Positions 1 to 6,945 of a DNA stretch of 16,411 bases are shown here, in pieces. Under the pieces are notes generated by a model. The model did not search any database, had not been told where the DNA came from, and worked only from the letters and a program-made list of their open reading frames with translations. The stretch lies in NCBI GenBank assembly GCA_035273665.1, contig DATEOW010000088.1:1-16411 (forward strand). The letters are read 5' to 3'. The stretch is from DATEEW01 sp035273665. Its GTDB lineage: Bacteria; Pseudomonadota; Gammaproteobacteria; Burkholderiales; SG8-39. The number at the start of each line of letters is the position of its first letter. The stretch's first letter is position 1. The position numbers and the translations under genes are program-made.

Positions 1-346
1 CTTCCCACTTGGCTGGGTCCACATGGGAGTTGATCCCCCGGTCGGCGACGATCTCGACATCCTTGTCGGCGAGCAAAACGTAAATGAGCACGCCCGAGTT
101 TTCTTCGGTGTCCCATACGCCCAATGACGCAAAGAGATCGAGGGCGCGTTGACGCGGTAGGTAATTCCGCCATAGCGCGGGGGCAGGCAAAGCCGCTTCG
201 ATGACAAAACGCAACTCGCCGCGGTGGCGACGCTCTTGTTCGCCAATGGCCTTTTCGATCGCCGCTAAGGCTGAGCGATTGAAAGCTTTGCGCAAGCGCC
301 AATCGTCGAAGAATAGATGGCGCAATACTCTCGATATAGACGTCAT
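1..346 (-). CDS. TPM-domain protein, C-terminus cut by window edge
   Basis: Reading from the ATG at 346 down to base 1 gives 115 codons without a stop; the rest lies outside the window. The visible part starts with a charged segment (DDWRLRKAF, residues 14-22) and has no signal peptide. It then enters a TPM-like fold with the family-typical string ENSGVLIYVLLADKDVEIV (residues 82-100) followed by ADRGI. TPM proteins are named from plant TLP18.3, YgcG and MOLO-1; the bacterial members are mostly of unknown function. Only one base separates its ATG from the stop codon of the upstream TPM gene (TAAGATG), so the two are co-translated with lemA. The lack of a signal peptide suggests a cytoplasmic or membrane-associated partner of the secreted paralogue. 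The family call is fairly firm; the function is not known. Confidence 0.8.
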   Translation of the reverse strand, partial: MTSISRVLRHLFFDDWRLRKAFNRSALAAIEKAIGEQERRHRGELRFVIEAALPAPALWRNYLPRQRALDLFASLGVWDTEENSGVLIYVLLADKDVEIVADRGINSHVDPAKWE

Positions 347-347
347 C

Positions 348-1220
348 TTAATTCCAGCTTCCCGAGGAGCCACCGCCGGAGAAACCGCCCCCTCCACCGC
401 CCCAGCCACCGCCGCCAAATCCGCCGCCGCCCCAACCGCCGCCCATCGGGAATCCGCCGCCCCAACCGCGATGCCGGCCCATCACGCTTCCACCGGAACC
501 CGCCATGACGAGAGAAAAGACGAAGGCAAGAAGCGCGGCGCCGATCCCGGCAGCGAGCGACCCGGCGATGAACCACGCGATGAAGCCGGCCAGTCCGCCT
601 GTTGCTGTCGAACCAATGACGCGTCCCAGCATGGCGCGCAAAACGCCGCCACCGATAATCGTCGCCATCAGCAGCATGACGAAGATCGATTCGTAATCTT
701 GCTTCTCTGCCGTCTCGAATTTTTTCGGCGGGGGAAGTTGTTCGCCTTGGATCAACTTCATCAATGCGTCGGTACCCGCATCAAGCCCTGCATAGAATTT
801 CCCCGCACGAAATGACGGATTCATGATCTCCCGACGTACACGGTCGGCGATGGCATCAGGAATGGCGCCTTCCAGTCCTCGTCCGACCTCGATGCGGCTC
901 TGTGCTTCTTTCATCGCGACAAGAATCAAGATCCCATCGTCGACACCGGCGCGGCCGATCTTGTTCTGATCGACGACGCGAATCGAAAATTGATCGATGT
1001 CTTCCGGCGCAACACTGGGCACGATCAGCACTGCAATCTGGCTGCCGTGTTGCGCCTCGAACGCACGCAACTTTTGATCGAGCGCCTGCGCTTCCTGTGC
1101 GCTCAAAGTCTTGTTGAGATCGGTAACGGGACTTTTAAGAACAGGAACCGGTTGCAGCGGCTGTGCAAGGCCAATGCTCGACGCGCTCAACAAGAGCGCT
1201 AAGAAAAGCGCGCGGATCAC
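348..1220 (-). CDS. YgcG-like TPM-domain protein with glycine-rich tail
   Basis: 290 aa. The N-terminus is a signal peptide (RALFLALLLSASSIGLAQ, residues 3-20), followed by a TPM domain at about residues 40-157. That domain contains GVDDGILILVA (92-102) and RIEVGRGLEGAIPDAIADR (109-127), typical of the YgcG group. Residues about 178-194 and 205-240 are hydrophobic and probably cross the membrane. Residues 243-288 are almost only Gly with Trp, Phe and Ser, ending in GSSGSWN, as in many YgcG proteins. The start is a GTG at 1220 that overlaps the lemA stop (GTGA), so translation is coupled. Neighbouring lemA and a second TPM gene make this the common LemA/TPM cassette, thought to act at the cell envelope; the biochemical role is unresolved. 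Confidence 0.88.
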   Translation of the reverse strand: MIRALFLALLLSASSIGLAQPLQPVPVLKSPVTDLNKTLSAQEAQALDQKLRAFEAQHGSQIAVLIVPSVAPEDIDQFSIRVVDQNKIGRAGVDDGILILVAMKEAQSRIEVGRGLEGAIPDAIADRVRREIMNPSFRAGKFYAGLDAGTDALMKLIQGEQLPPPKKFETAEKQDYESIFVMLLMATIIGGGVLRAMLGRVIGSTATGGLAGFIAWFIAGSLAAGIGAALLAFVFSLVMAGSGGSVMGRHRGWGGGFPMGGGWGGGGFGGGGWGGGGGGFSGGGSSGSWN

Positions 1221-1837
1221 TGCGCTGGAGCGGGTGCGGTCGGCGCAGGCGTACTGAAATCAACAACCGGCGGCTTACTGATCGTCGCTTCGTTCTCCAC
1301 CGCGAAATTCGGCTTTACTTTATAGCCGAACATTTTGGCGGTGAGGTTCTTGGGGAATTGTCGAACGGTAACGTTGTAGTCCTGCACCGTTTGAATATAG
1401 CGGTTGCGGGCAACCGTGATGCGATTCTCGGTGCCTTCGAGTTGCGCCTGTAAATCGCGAAAATTTGCATCGGCTTTGAGGTTCGGATAATTTTCCGCAA
1501 CCACCAGTAAGCGTGACAAAGCGCTGGTCAAATTCGCTTGTGCCGCCTGAAATTTCGCAAACGCTTCGGGGTTGTCGACAAGCTCAGGCGTTGCCTGGAT
1601 CGAACCCACGCGAGCCCGTGCCTCGGTCACCTGGGTCAGCACTTCGCGCTCATGTGCCGCGTAGGCTTTGACGGTGTTCACGAGATTGGGGATGAGATCG
1701 GCGCGGCGTTGGTATTGGTTCAATACTTCAGACCATGCCGCCTTGACCGCTTCGTCTTTACTTTGAAATTCGTTATAGCCGCAGCCCGACAGCAGCAGCC
1801 CGACGAACAGCGCAATGACAGCCCATAACTTGCTCAT
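1217..1837 (-). CDS. lemA: LemA family lipoprotein
   Basis: 206 aa from the ATG at 1837. This start is chosen because GGAGGG (bases 1842-1847, minus strand) sits just upstream; a GTG four codons earlier overlaps that ribosome binding site and is unlikely. Residues 6-19 are a hydrophobic leader ending in the lipobox L16-S17-G18-C19, so the protein is probably lipid-anchored. The LemA signature follows: AWSEVLNQYQRRADLIPNLV and then VKAYAAHEREVLTQVTEARA, a long helical-bundle region. The C-terminus is a Pro/Ala-rich tail. It is first in a tight three-gene set with two TPM-domain genes, as often seen. LemA proteins are widespread, with no agreed molecular function; roles in envelope maintenance have been proposed. 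Confidence 0.93.
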   Translation of the reverse strand: MSKLWAVIALFVGLLLSGCGYNEFQSKDEAVKAAWSEVLNQYQRRADLIPNLVNTVKAYAAHEREVLTQVTEARARVGSIQATPELVDNPEAFAKFQAAQANLTSALSRLLVVAENYPNLKADANFRDLQAQLEGTENRITVARNRYIQTVQDYNVTVRQFPKNLTAKMFGYKVKPNFAVENEATISKPPVVDFSTPAPTAPAPAQ

Positions 1838-1874
1838 GTTTCCCTCCACTTAGGAACAAGCCCGTAAATGGGGC

Positions 1875-2609
1875 CTAGAGCGCCGGTTGCAAGCCCCGTT
1901 CCTTCAAGGTTTTCATTGTGGCGCGTGCAAAGCAAAGGTCTTCCCAAGCTTTGGCCTTGTCGTTCAGGGTGCGCAAGAGATACGCCGGATGATAAGTGAC
2001 GATCAGCGGCACACCCTGATACGAAAAACTCCGTCCGCGTAAGGTGGAAATGCTCGCGTCGCTTTCAAGCAAGGTCTGCGCAGCAAAACGGCCCATGGCG
2101 ACAATGAGCTTAGGCTGTATGAGTTCAACTTGGCGCCGCAAATGCGCACTGCATTGTGCAACCTCCTCGGGCGCGGGGTTACGATTGCCCGGCGGTCTGC
2201 ACTTGAGAACATTGGCGATGTATACGTCTTCGCCCCGTTTCAATCCGATCGCGGCGAGCATGTTGTCCAGCAGGCGGCCGGCTTGACCGACGAAGGGTTC
2301 TCCTTGGGCATCTTCTTCCTGCCCTGGTGCTTCACCAACGATGAGCCAACTGGCCCTTTCATCGCCCACACCGAAAACGGTGTTGCGCCTTGAATTGCAA
2401 AGCGAGCAAGCGCTGCATTCGGCGACCGCTGCTTTAAGACTCGGCCAATCCATGCGGGCAATCGATGTGCGGCGATCATTGACCAACGCGTCAACTGTCC
2501 CAAGCGCTGCCGCATGTCGCTCGGATGAACTTTCCGCAGCGGGCGCTGCTCGCAGACGCCAGAGGGGGCCGAGGCCCATTTCGTCCAGGAAAACCTCGCG
2601 ACGGCTCAT
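1875..2609 (-). CDS. Type 4 (family 4) uracil-DNA glycosylase, iron-sulfur
   Basis: 244 aa. It removes uracil from DNA, the first step of base excision repair. Four cysteines at 65, 68, 137 and 153 have the spacing expected for the [4Fe-4S] cluster of family 4 enzymes. The catalytic-side motif is GEAPG at 92-96, continuing EEDAQGEPFVGQAGRLLD (98-115). The second motif is HPAYLLR at 207-213. About 50 residues precede the conserved core (MDWPSLKAA at 53); this N-terminal extension is poorly conserved in character and is often seen in betaproteobacterial versions. The start ATG overlaps the rimI stop by 4 bases (ATGA), so the two are translationally coupled. Some databases label such proteins as phage SPO1 DNA polymerase-related; the motifs here fit an active glycosylase. 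Confidence 0.94.
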   Translation of the reverse strand: MSRREVFLDEMGLGPLWRLRAAPAAESSSERHAAALGTVDALVNDRRTSIARMDWPSLKAAVAECSACSLCNSRRNTVFGVGDERASWLIVGEAPGQEEDAQGEPFVGQAGRLLDNMLAAIGLKRGEDVYIANVLKCRPPGNRNPAPEEVAQCSAHLRRQVELIQPKLIVAMGRFAAQTLLESDASISTLRGRSFSYQGVPLIVTYHPAYLLRTLNDKAKAWEDLCFARATMKTLKERGLQPAL

Positions 2610-3079
2610 GGGTTGGCGAGCGAAAGGCTCAGCACAAGCGCGTCTTCGCGCCCCCGAAAAGACGGGTAATAACCCCGCCGCGTGCCGACGTGTTGGAAAT
2701 CAAAGCTGGCGTATAACGCCCGAGCGCCGGGGTTGGAGGGACGCACCTCGAGGAACAATAGCTTCGCCTGTTGCTGCTTGGCTACGCGCACGAAGTGCTC
2801 GAGCAAACGGCTACCATGACCCTTGCGTTGATGCGGTTCCGCGATACTTAGGTTGAGGAGATGCGCCTCGTCGACGGCAAACATCAGGACACCATAGCCG
2901 ACAAGTTCGTTGTCCGGACTCCGGTAGGACCAGCAGCTATAACCGGCTCTTAGCGAATCGCGGAAATTTCCAGCAGTCCACGGAAAATCGTAGATTTTTT
3001 TTTCAATCGCGACGACTTCATCAATCTCGTCGAGCTGCAATGGCTCGAAGCGCCACTGCGGTTTGAGGACAGCGCTCAT
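2606..3079 (-). CDS. rimI: Ribosomal protein S18-alanine N-acetyltransferase RimI
   Basis: 157 aa GNAT-fold enzyme that acetylates the N-terminal alanine of ribosomal protein S18 using acetyl-CoA. The acetyl-CoA pyrophosphate loop is Q84-R85-K86-G87-H88-G89 in EPHQRKGHGSRLL. LFLEVRPSN (108-116) carries the conserved Glu (E111), and ALYASFDFQHVGTRRGYYP (121-139) carries Tyr123 and the RRGYYP stretch typical of RimI. The length matches the family. It sits between tsaB and the uracil-DNA glycosylase gene with ATGA overlaps on both sides; tsaB-rimI pairing is a conserved gene order and supports RimI over a general GNAT. Substrates other than S18 cannot be excluded from sequence. Confidence 0.93.
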   Translation of the reverse strand: MSAVLKPQWRFEPLQLDEIDEVVAIEKKIYDFPWTAGNFRDSLRAGYSCWSYRSPDNELVGYGVLMFAVDEAHLLNLSIAEPHQRKGHGSRLLEHFVRVAKQQQAKLLFLEVRPSNPGARALYASFDFQHVGTRRGYYPSFRGREDALVLSLSLANP

Positions 3080-3750
3080 CGTTCGCTCGTTTTGAGTGCG
3101 ACCTTATCGCGAATATAGAGCGGCGCAGCGGTTGCCGCGTCGCGGCCCTCACCCGATTGAAGGCGCGGCCTCGCCAAACGTAGCATCGCTGCGGCGTTGG
3201 GAAACAAATCGGTTTTTATTACTGACATCGCACTACCTAAACGCTGGATCAATATCTCTGCATGAACTGCGAACCCGCTCCCGCAGCCCGTCCAATTAGA
3301 CCCTATGGGCAGCGGTACTTCGTGCGGCTTGTAAAGCCCGGGCTCGTGCACCGTTTTCCATTGTGACGCGTCGTCTTTTTGGAACGCGGCATGATACACC
3401 TCGCCCATGCGCGCATCGAGGCAAACAATCACGCGCGGCGCTTTGCTCGACTCTGCCACCGCGATCAACGTGCCGACGCCTAGCACAGGTAAATCGCGTG
3501 CAAGCGCCAGGCCTTGCGCAATGCCGCATGCAATACGCAAGCCGGTGAAGGCGCCGGGGCCTTCACCATAGACAATGGCTTCGATCTGGGCGATTGATAG
3601 ATGCGCTTCGTGGAGCAGCTTTTCGATCTCGCCGACAATGAGTTCGGCGTGGCGTTGGCCCGCGACAAAATCGCTGACATAGAGCGCTTCGCCTGCACCC
3701 AGTGCAAGCGAAAGGCGCTCGGTCGAGGTTTCCAAAGCGAGAATATTCAT
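3076..3750 (-). CDS. tsaB: tRNA t6A biosynthesis protein TsaB
   Basis: 224 aa from the ATG at 3750, which gives the family-typical N-terminus MNILALETSTERLSLAL; a longer frame adds nine unrelated residues. TsaB is the inactive ASKHA-fold partner of TsaD (with TsaE) that installs threonylcarbamoyl at A37 of ANN-reading tRNAs. Diagnostic strings are GQRHAELIVGEIEKLL (about residues 30-45) and GEGPGAFTGLRIACGIAQGLA (about 62-82). This is the first gene of the leftward tsaB-rimI-UDG operon. The ribosome binding site is weak. It is divergent from the TauE/SafE gene, with about 60 bases between start codons that must hold both promoters. Confidence 0.94.
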   Translation of the reverse strand: MNILALETSTERLSLALGAGEALYVSDFVAGQRHAELIVGEIEKLLHEAHLSIAQIEAIVYGEGPGAFTGLRIACGIAQGLALARDLPVLGVGTLIAVAESSKAPRVIVCLDARMGEVYHAAFQKDDASQWKTVHEPGLYKPHEVPLPIGSNWTGCGSGFAVHAEILIQRLGSAMSVIKTDLFPNAAAMLRLARPRLQSGEGRDAATAAPLYIRDKVALKTSER

Positions 3751-3776
3751 GGCTTCGGCATTGTAGCCGCGGCGCA

Positions 3777-3785
3777 TGGGATAAT
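3777..3785 (+). promoter_or_regulatory. Possible extended -10 promoter for the TauE/SafE gene
   Basis: TGGGATAAT reads as an extended -10 element (TG, one base, then GATAAT, one mismatch to TATAAT). It lies in the divergent gap between tsaB and the TauE/SafE gene, about 28 bases before the proposed TTG start. No good -35 box is present at 16-18 bases, which extended -10 promoters can tolerate. Weak evidence on its own. Confidence 0.3.
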
Positions 3786-3812
3786 CGCGCGCCCCTTTTC
3801 TCCCCTTCCGCT

Positions 3813-4568
3813 TTGATTTTTATTACCGACCCCGATTTTTATGTCGTCGCCTTTTTCGCCGTGATGTTGACGGGGATCGCCAAGGGCGGTTTGGGTCTCG
3901 CGGGCGGTTTATCAGTACCGATTCTTGCGCTGGTCATCTCGCCGGTCCAGGCGGCGGCGATCATGCTACCTATCCTCGTTGTGATGGACATCTCCGCGGC
4001 ATGGGCTTATAGGCGCGTATGGGACCGTCGCATTATGAAAGTTATTCTGCCCGCCGGAATCGTTGGCGTGGCAATCGGCGCTCTGATATTCAAGTTACTC
4101 AATGACGATTGGATTCGCGTCATGGTGGGCTTGATCGCTGTGGGCTTTGTCCTCAGCAGCTTTCGCAAACCTAATATAGAAGCGGCTCAGCCTTCTGCGG
4201 CAAAAGGCGGTTTTTGGGGAGCGCTTGCCGGACTCACCAGCTTCGTCGCTCATGCCGGCGCCCCGCCCCTGTCTGTTTATCTGCTGCCTCTACGATTAGA
4301 GCCGGCGCTACATGTCGGGACGTCGGTGATTTTCTTTCTGTTCCTCAATATCGCCAAACTGGTGCCCTACTTTGCGCTCGGACTATTCACGACGGAAAAC
4401 CTGGGGACCTCTGCAATCCTTATCCCGCTCGGCATTGTTGGCGCGCTGGCCGGGATCTGGCTTCGATCCCGCCTCAGTCCGAAAGTTTTTTATCGCGCGT
4501 CCTATGCCGTGTTATTGGTCATCGGCGTCAAGCTACTTTATGACGGAGCCGGAGCAGTGCTTGGATAA
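3813..4568 (+). CDS. TauE/SafE family membrane exporter
   Basis: 251 aa from a TTG at 3813. The start is inferred from homology: it gives an N-terminus of the form M-IFITDPDFYVVAFFAV, as in this family, while upstream codons are antisense to tsaB. No clear ribosome binding site is visible, so the start is uncertain. The protein is almost entirely hydrophobic with about eight membrane segments. It contains the family features TGIAKGGLGLAGGLSVPILA near the N-terminus and GLTSFVAHAGAPPLSVYLLP in the middle. TauE/SafE proteins are proposed anion permeases for sulfite, sulfoacetate and related compounds. Its 3' end overlaps ureD by 29 bases, so it is probably co-transcribed with the urease accessory gene; whether it serves urea metabolism is unknown. 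Confidence 0.85.
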   Translation: MIFITDPDFYVVAFFAVMLTGIAKGGLGLAGGLSVPILALVISPVQAAAIMLPILVVMDISAAWAYRRVWDRRIMKVILPAGIVGVAIGALIFKLLNDDWIRVMVGLIAVGFVLSSFRKPNIEAAQPSAAKGGFWGALAGLTSFVAHAGAPPLSVYLLPLRLEPALHVGTSVIFFLFLNIAKLVPYFALGLFTTENLGTSAILIPLGIVGALAGIWLRSRLSPKVFYRASYAVLLVIGVKLLYDGAGAVLG

Positions 4569-5394
4569 GAGCAGCCCGCCCAAAGCTTGGCACGCGCGAC
4601 TGGCGCTGCATTACACCACCGATGGCGGACGCAGCGTCCTGAGGCGACGCGAACATGAAGGTCCGCTCGCCGTTCAAAAAAGTTTGTATCCCGAGGGCAG
4701 CATTTGCCACAACTTCGTTTTACATCCGCCCGCTGGGATTGCGGGCGGCGACCAACTCGATGTTGACGCACGGCTTGACCAGGGGACACATGTCGTATTG
4801 AGTACCCCTGGCGCGGGTAAATGGTATCGCTCCAGTGGAGCAACTGCGCATCAGCGACTTCATTTCACCGTCGGACCGATGGCTGTTCTGGAGTGGCTGC
4901 CCCAGGAAACCATCTTCTACTCGGGCGCTCAAGCTCAGTTGCGCACGCGGATCGATTTGCAAGCAGATGCGATTTACCTAGGCTGGGAAATAACATGCTT
5001 GGGCCGCCCGGCCAGTGGTGAGCGTTTCGACCACGGCCAAATGCGGCAGCAGACAGAGATATACAAGGACGGCCGATTGCGTTGGAACGAGCAGACCACT
5101 CTCTTCGGCGAAGATCCATTGTTGCATTCACCGATCGGCATGAAAGGCTATAGCGCCAGCGCGACGATGCTGGCGGCCGGTCGCGAGGCGACGCCCGCAA
5201 TTCTCGGCGCATTGCGTGCCCTGTCTCGGCCTGAACGGATCTTGGCTGTGACCGCGATCGGTGATCTCATTCTTCTTCGTCAACTCAGTCACTCCGCCCA
5301 ACAAACGCGGAATTGCTTTGCCGAAGCGCGCAAAATTCTGCGCCCTTGGTTGTGCGGCGCGGAAGATCAGCCGCTGCGCATTTGGCGGACTTAA
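4540..5394 (+). CDS. ureD: Urease accessory protein UreD
   Basis: 284 aa from the ATG at 4540. UreD (UreH) binds apo-urease and, with UreF and UreG, forms the complex through which nickel reaches the active site. Visible family motifs are ICHNFVLHPPAGIAGGDQL (residues 55-73), LSTPGAGKWYRSSG (87-100), LEWLPQETIFYSGA (117-130) and TCLGRPASGE (152-161). An alternative TTG start at 4561 has GGAG six bases upstream and would give 277 aa; both lengths are normal for the family. The 5' end overlaps the TauE/SafE gene. ureD is separated from ureABC by the five urt genes, an order known from betaproteobacterial urease clusters. Confidence 0.93.
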   Translation: MTEPEQCLDKSSPPKAWHARLALHYTTDGGRSVLRRREHEGPLAVQKSLYPEGSICHNFVLHPPAGIAGGDQLDVDARLDQGTHVVLSTPGAGKWYRSSGATAHQRLHFTVGPMAVLEWLPQETIFYSGAQAQLRTRIDLQADAIYLGWEITCLGRPASGERFDHGQMRQQTEIYKDGRLRWNEQTTLFGEDPLLHSPIGMKGYSASATMLAAGREATPAILGALRALSRPERILAVTAIGDLILLRQLSHSAQQTRNCFAEARKILRPWLCGAEDQPLRIWRT

Positions 5395-5407
5395 GCGCGC
5401 GCACCAA

Positions 5408-5434
5408 GTGCGTGCCATGCATGCCGTCACGCAC
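5408..5434. repeat. Inverted repeat downstream of ureD
   Basis: GTGCGTG (5408-5414) and CACGCAC (5428-5434) form a perfect 7-bp inverted repeat around a 13-base centre that itself contains the palindrome CATGCATG (5416-5423). It begins 13 bases after the ureD stop codon. No T-run follows, so a classic intrinsic terminator is unlikely. It could be an mRNA 3' end hairpin of ureD or an operator for the urt promoter downstream. Confidence 0.5.
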
Positions 5435-5531
5435 CAGAAACAAGCAGCGGCGATGCTCGGCGTCGTGTAGCCGACCTCCCTAACTGCGCTAAGTCCCCGT
5501 TTCCGTTTGCACTTTTGACAGCCTCCTCGTA

Positions 5532-5547
5532 TGGCACAGCTTTCGCT
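5532..5547 (+). promoter_or_regulatory. Candidate sigma-54 (-24/-12) promoter of urtABCDE
   Basis: TGGCACAGCTTTCGCT has the TGGCAC -24 core and places GC of the -12 element exactly ten bases after the GG, the invariant spacing of RpoN promoters; the -12 core differs from TTGC by one base (TCGC). Transcription would begin near 5558, giving a leader of about 45 bases before the urtA ATG. Urea transport genes are commonly under nitrogen control (NtrC with RpoN), which fits. I saw no clear NtrC site upstream. A TTGACA at 5515 has no matching -10 box. The remaining part of the ureD-urtA gap holds only the inverted repeat noted separately. Confidence 0.5.
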
Positions 5548-5602
5548 CAAACGCTGCCAGCCGGCAATGGTTCGGCACCAACACAAAGCAAAGGGGATAG
5601 GC

Positions 5603-6871
5603 ATGCAACGTAGGCACTTTCTGCGCGGGTCGCTACTCGCGGCGTCCGTGGCGATGACATTCGGCTTCAGCGCTCCAATCCAAGCGGCGGACACCATCAA
5701 GATCGGCGTCCTCCACTCCTTGTCCGGCACCATGGCGATCAGCGAGACGGTGTTGAAGGATACCGTTCTCATGACCATCGATGAGATCAACGCCAAAGGC
5801 GGTGTGCTGGGTAAGAAACTCGAACCGGTTGTCGTGGACCCTGCCTCCAATTGGCCGCTATTCGCCGAGAAAGCGCGTCAATTGCTGACGCAAGACAAAG
5901 TGGCCGTTACTTTCGGCTGCTGGACATCGGTGTCGCGCAAATCCGTGTTGCCCGTCTACGAAGAACTGAACGGTCTATTGTTCTATCCCGTGCAGTACGA
6001 AGGTGAAGAACTTTCCAAGAACGTGTTTTACACCGGCGCTGCGCCAAATCAGCAAGCGATTCCTGCCGTGGAATATCTGATGAGCGCCGACGGCGGTGGA
6101 GCGAAACGTTGGGTCCTGCTGGGCACCGACTATGTTTATCCCCGCACCACCAATAAGATTTTGCGTGCCTTCCTGAAATCCAAAGGTGTCGCTGAAGCCG
6201 ATATCGACGAGAAATACACGCCCTTTGGTCATAGCGACTATCAGACCATTGTCGCGGACATCAAGAAGTTTTCCGCAGGCGGCAAAACCGCGGTGATCTC
6301 TACGATTAATGGCGATTCGAACGTGCCTTTCTATAAAGAGCTGGGTAACCAGGGCCTAAAAGCCACCGATGTGCCGGTCGTTGCATTCTCCGTGGGTGAG
6401 GAGGAACTGCGCGGCGTGGATACCAAGCCCTTAGTCGGCCATTTGGCCGCATGGAACTACTTCATGAGCATCCCCGGTCCCGCCAACAAAGAGTTCATCA
6501 AGAAGTGGAGCGACTATGCCAAGGCCAAGAATATTCCCGGCCACAAAGACAAGCCGCTGACCAATGACCCGATGGAAGCCACTTACATCGGCATGATGAT
6601 GTGGAAACAAGCGGTCGAGAAAGCCAAGTCCACCGATCCGGACAAGGTGATCGCGGCCATGGCGGGTCAGACTTTCAAAGCCCCGTCGGGCATCACATCC
6701 AAAATGGATGAGAAAAACCACCACTTGCACAAAGCGGTGTTCATCGGCGAAGTGCAGGCCAATGGCCAGTTCAAAGTCGTTTGGAAAACGCCGGGCCCGG
6801 TCAAAGCCCAGCCCTGGAGCCCCTTCATCCCGGGTAACGACAAGAAAAAAGACGAACCGGAAATGAAGTAA
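5603..6871 (+). CDS. urtA: Urea ABC transporter substrate-binding protein UrtA
   Basis: 422 aa from the ATG at 5603, preceded by AAGGGGAT; a longer frame upstream runs across the promoter candidate. UrtA is the periplasmic urea receptor of the UrtABCDE system. The N-terminus has a twin-arginine signal: R3-R4-H-F-L in MQRRHFLRG, a hydrophobic stretch to about residue 24, and probable cleavage after PIQA near residue 28. The mature part is a type I periplasmic binding protein of the Leu/Ile/Val-amide family (DTIKIGVLHSLSGTMAISE, residues 30-48, then VVDPASNWPLFAEKA and FGCWTSVSRKSVLPVYE). The latter strings are typical of UrtA/FmdD rather than of amino-acid receptors. It is first in the urt operon, with a hairpin after the stop codon. 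Confidence 0.95.
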   Translation: MQRRHFLRGSLLAASVAMTFGFSAPIQAADTIKIGVLHSLSGTMAISETVLKDTVLMTIDEINAKGGVLGKKLEPVVVDPASNWPLFAEKARQLLTQDKVAVTFGCWTSVSRKSVLPVYEELNGLLFYPVQYEGEELSKNVFYTGAAPNQQAIPAVEYLMSADGGGAKRWVLLGTDYVYPRTTNKILRAFLKSKGVAEADIDEKYTPFGHSDYQTIVADIKKFSAGGKTAVISTINGDSNVPFYKELGNQGLKATDVPVVAFSVGEEELRGVDTKPLVGHLAAWNYFMSIPGPANKEFIKKWSDYAKAKNIPGHKDKPLTNDPMEATYIGMMMWKQAVEKAKSTDPDKVIAAMAGQTFKAPSGITSKMDEKNHHLHKAVFIGEVQANGQFKVVWKTPGPVKAQPWSPFIPGNDKKKDEPEMK

Positions 6872-6884
6872 GCTGCCGTCCGCC

Positions 6885-6913
6885 GAGTCATCCCCCGCAA
6901 GCGGGGATGACTC
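6885..6913. repeat. Perfect 11-bp hairpin between urtA and urtB
   Basis: GAGTCATCCCC (6885-6895) and GGGGATGACTC (6903-6913) are exact reverse complements around a 7-base loop, CGCAAGC. The hairpin starts 13 bases after the urtA stop and ends 32 bases before urtB. It has no T-run, so it would not be a full terminator. Its TCATCCCC-CGCAAGC-GGGGATGA form resembles the REP-type elements scattered between genes in many proteobacterial genomes. A likely effect is protection of the urtA mRNA 3' end, giving more receptor than permease. Confidence 0.75.
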
Positions 6914-6945
6914 GCACCGCTGTACCGTCAACCAAAAACAATTAC

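Noticed and set aside
201..815. 204-codon plus-strand frame opposite the TPM-domain gene
   Set aside because: It mirrors the glycine-rich repeat coding region of the real gene, giving Ala/Thr/Arg-rich low-complexity sequence with no homology I recognise.
5515..5520. TTGACA as a sigma-70 -35 box before urtA
   Set aside because: No acceptable -10 box occurs at 16-18 bases downstream; the overlapping sigma-54 pattern fits better.
5128..5850. 240-codon minus-strand frame spanning the ureD end, the gap and urtA start
   Set aside because: It runs antisense to two well-supported genes and the promoter region, with no ribosome binding site or domain.
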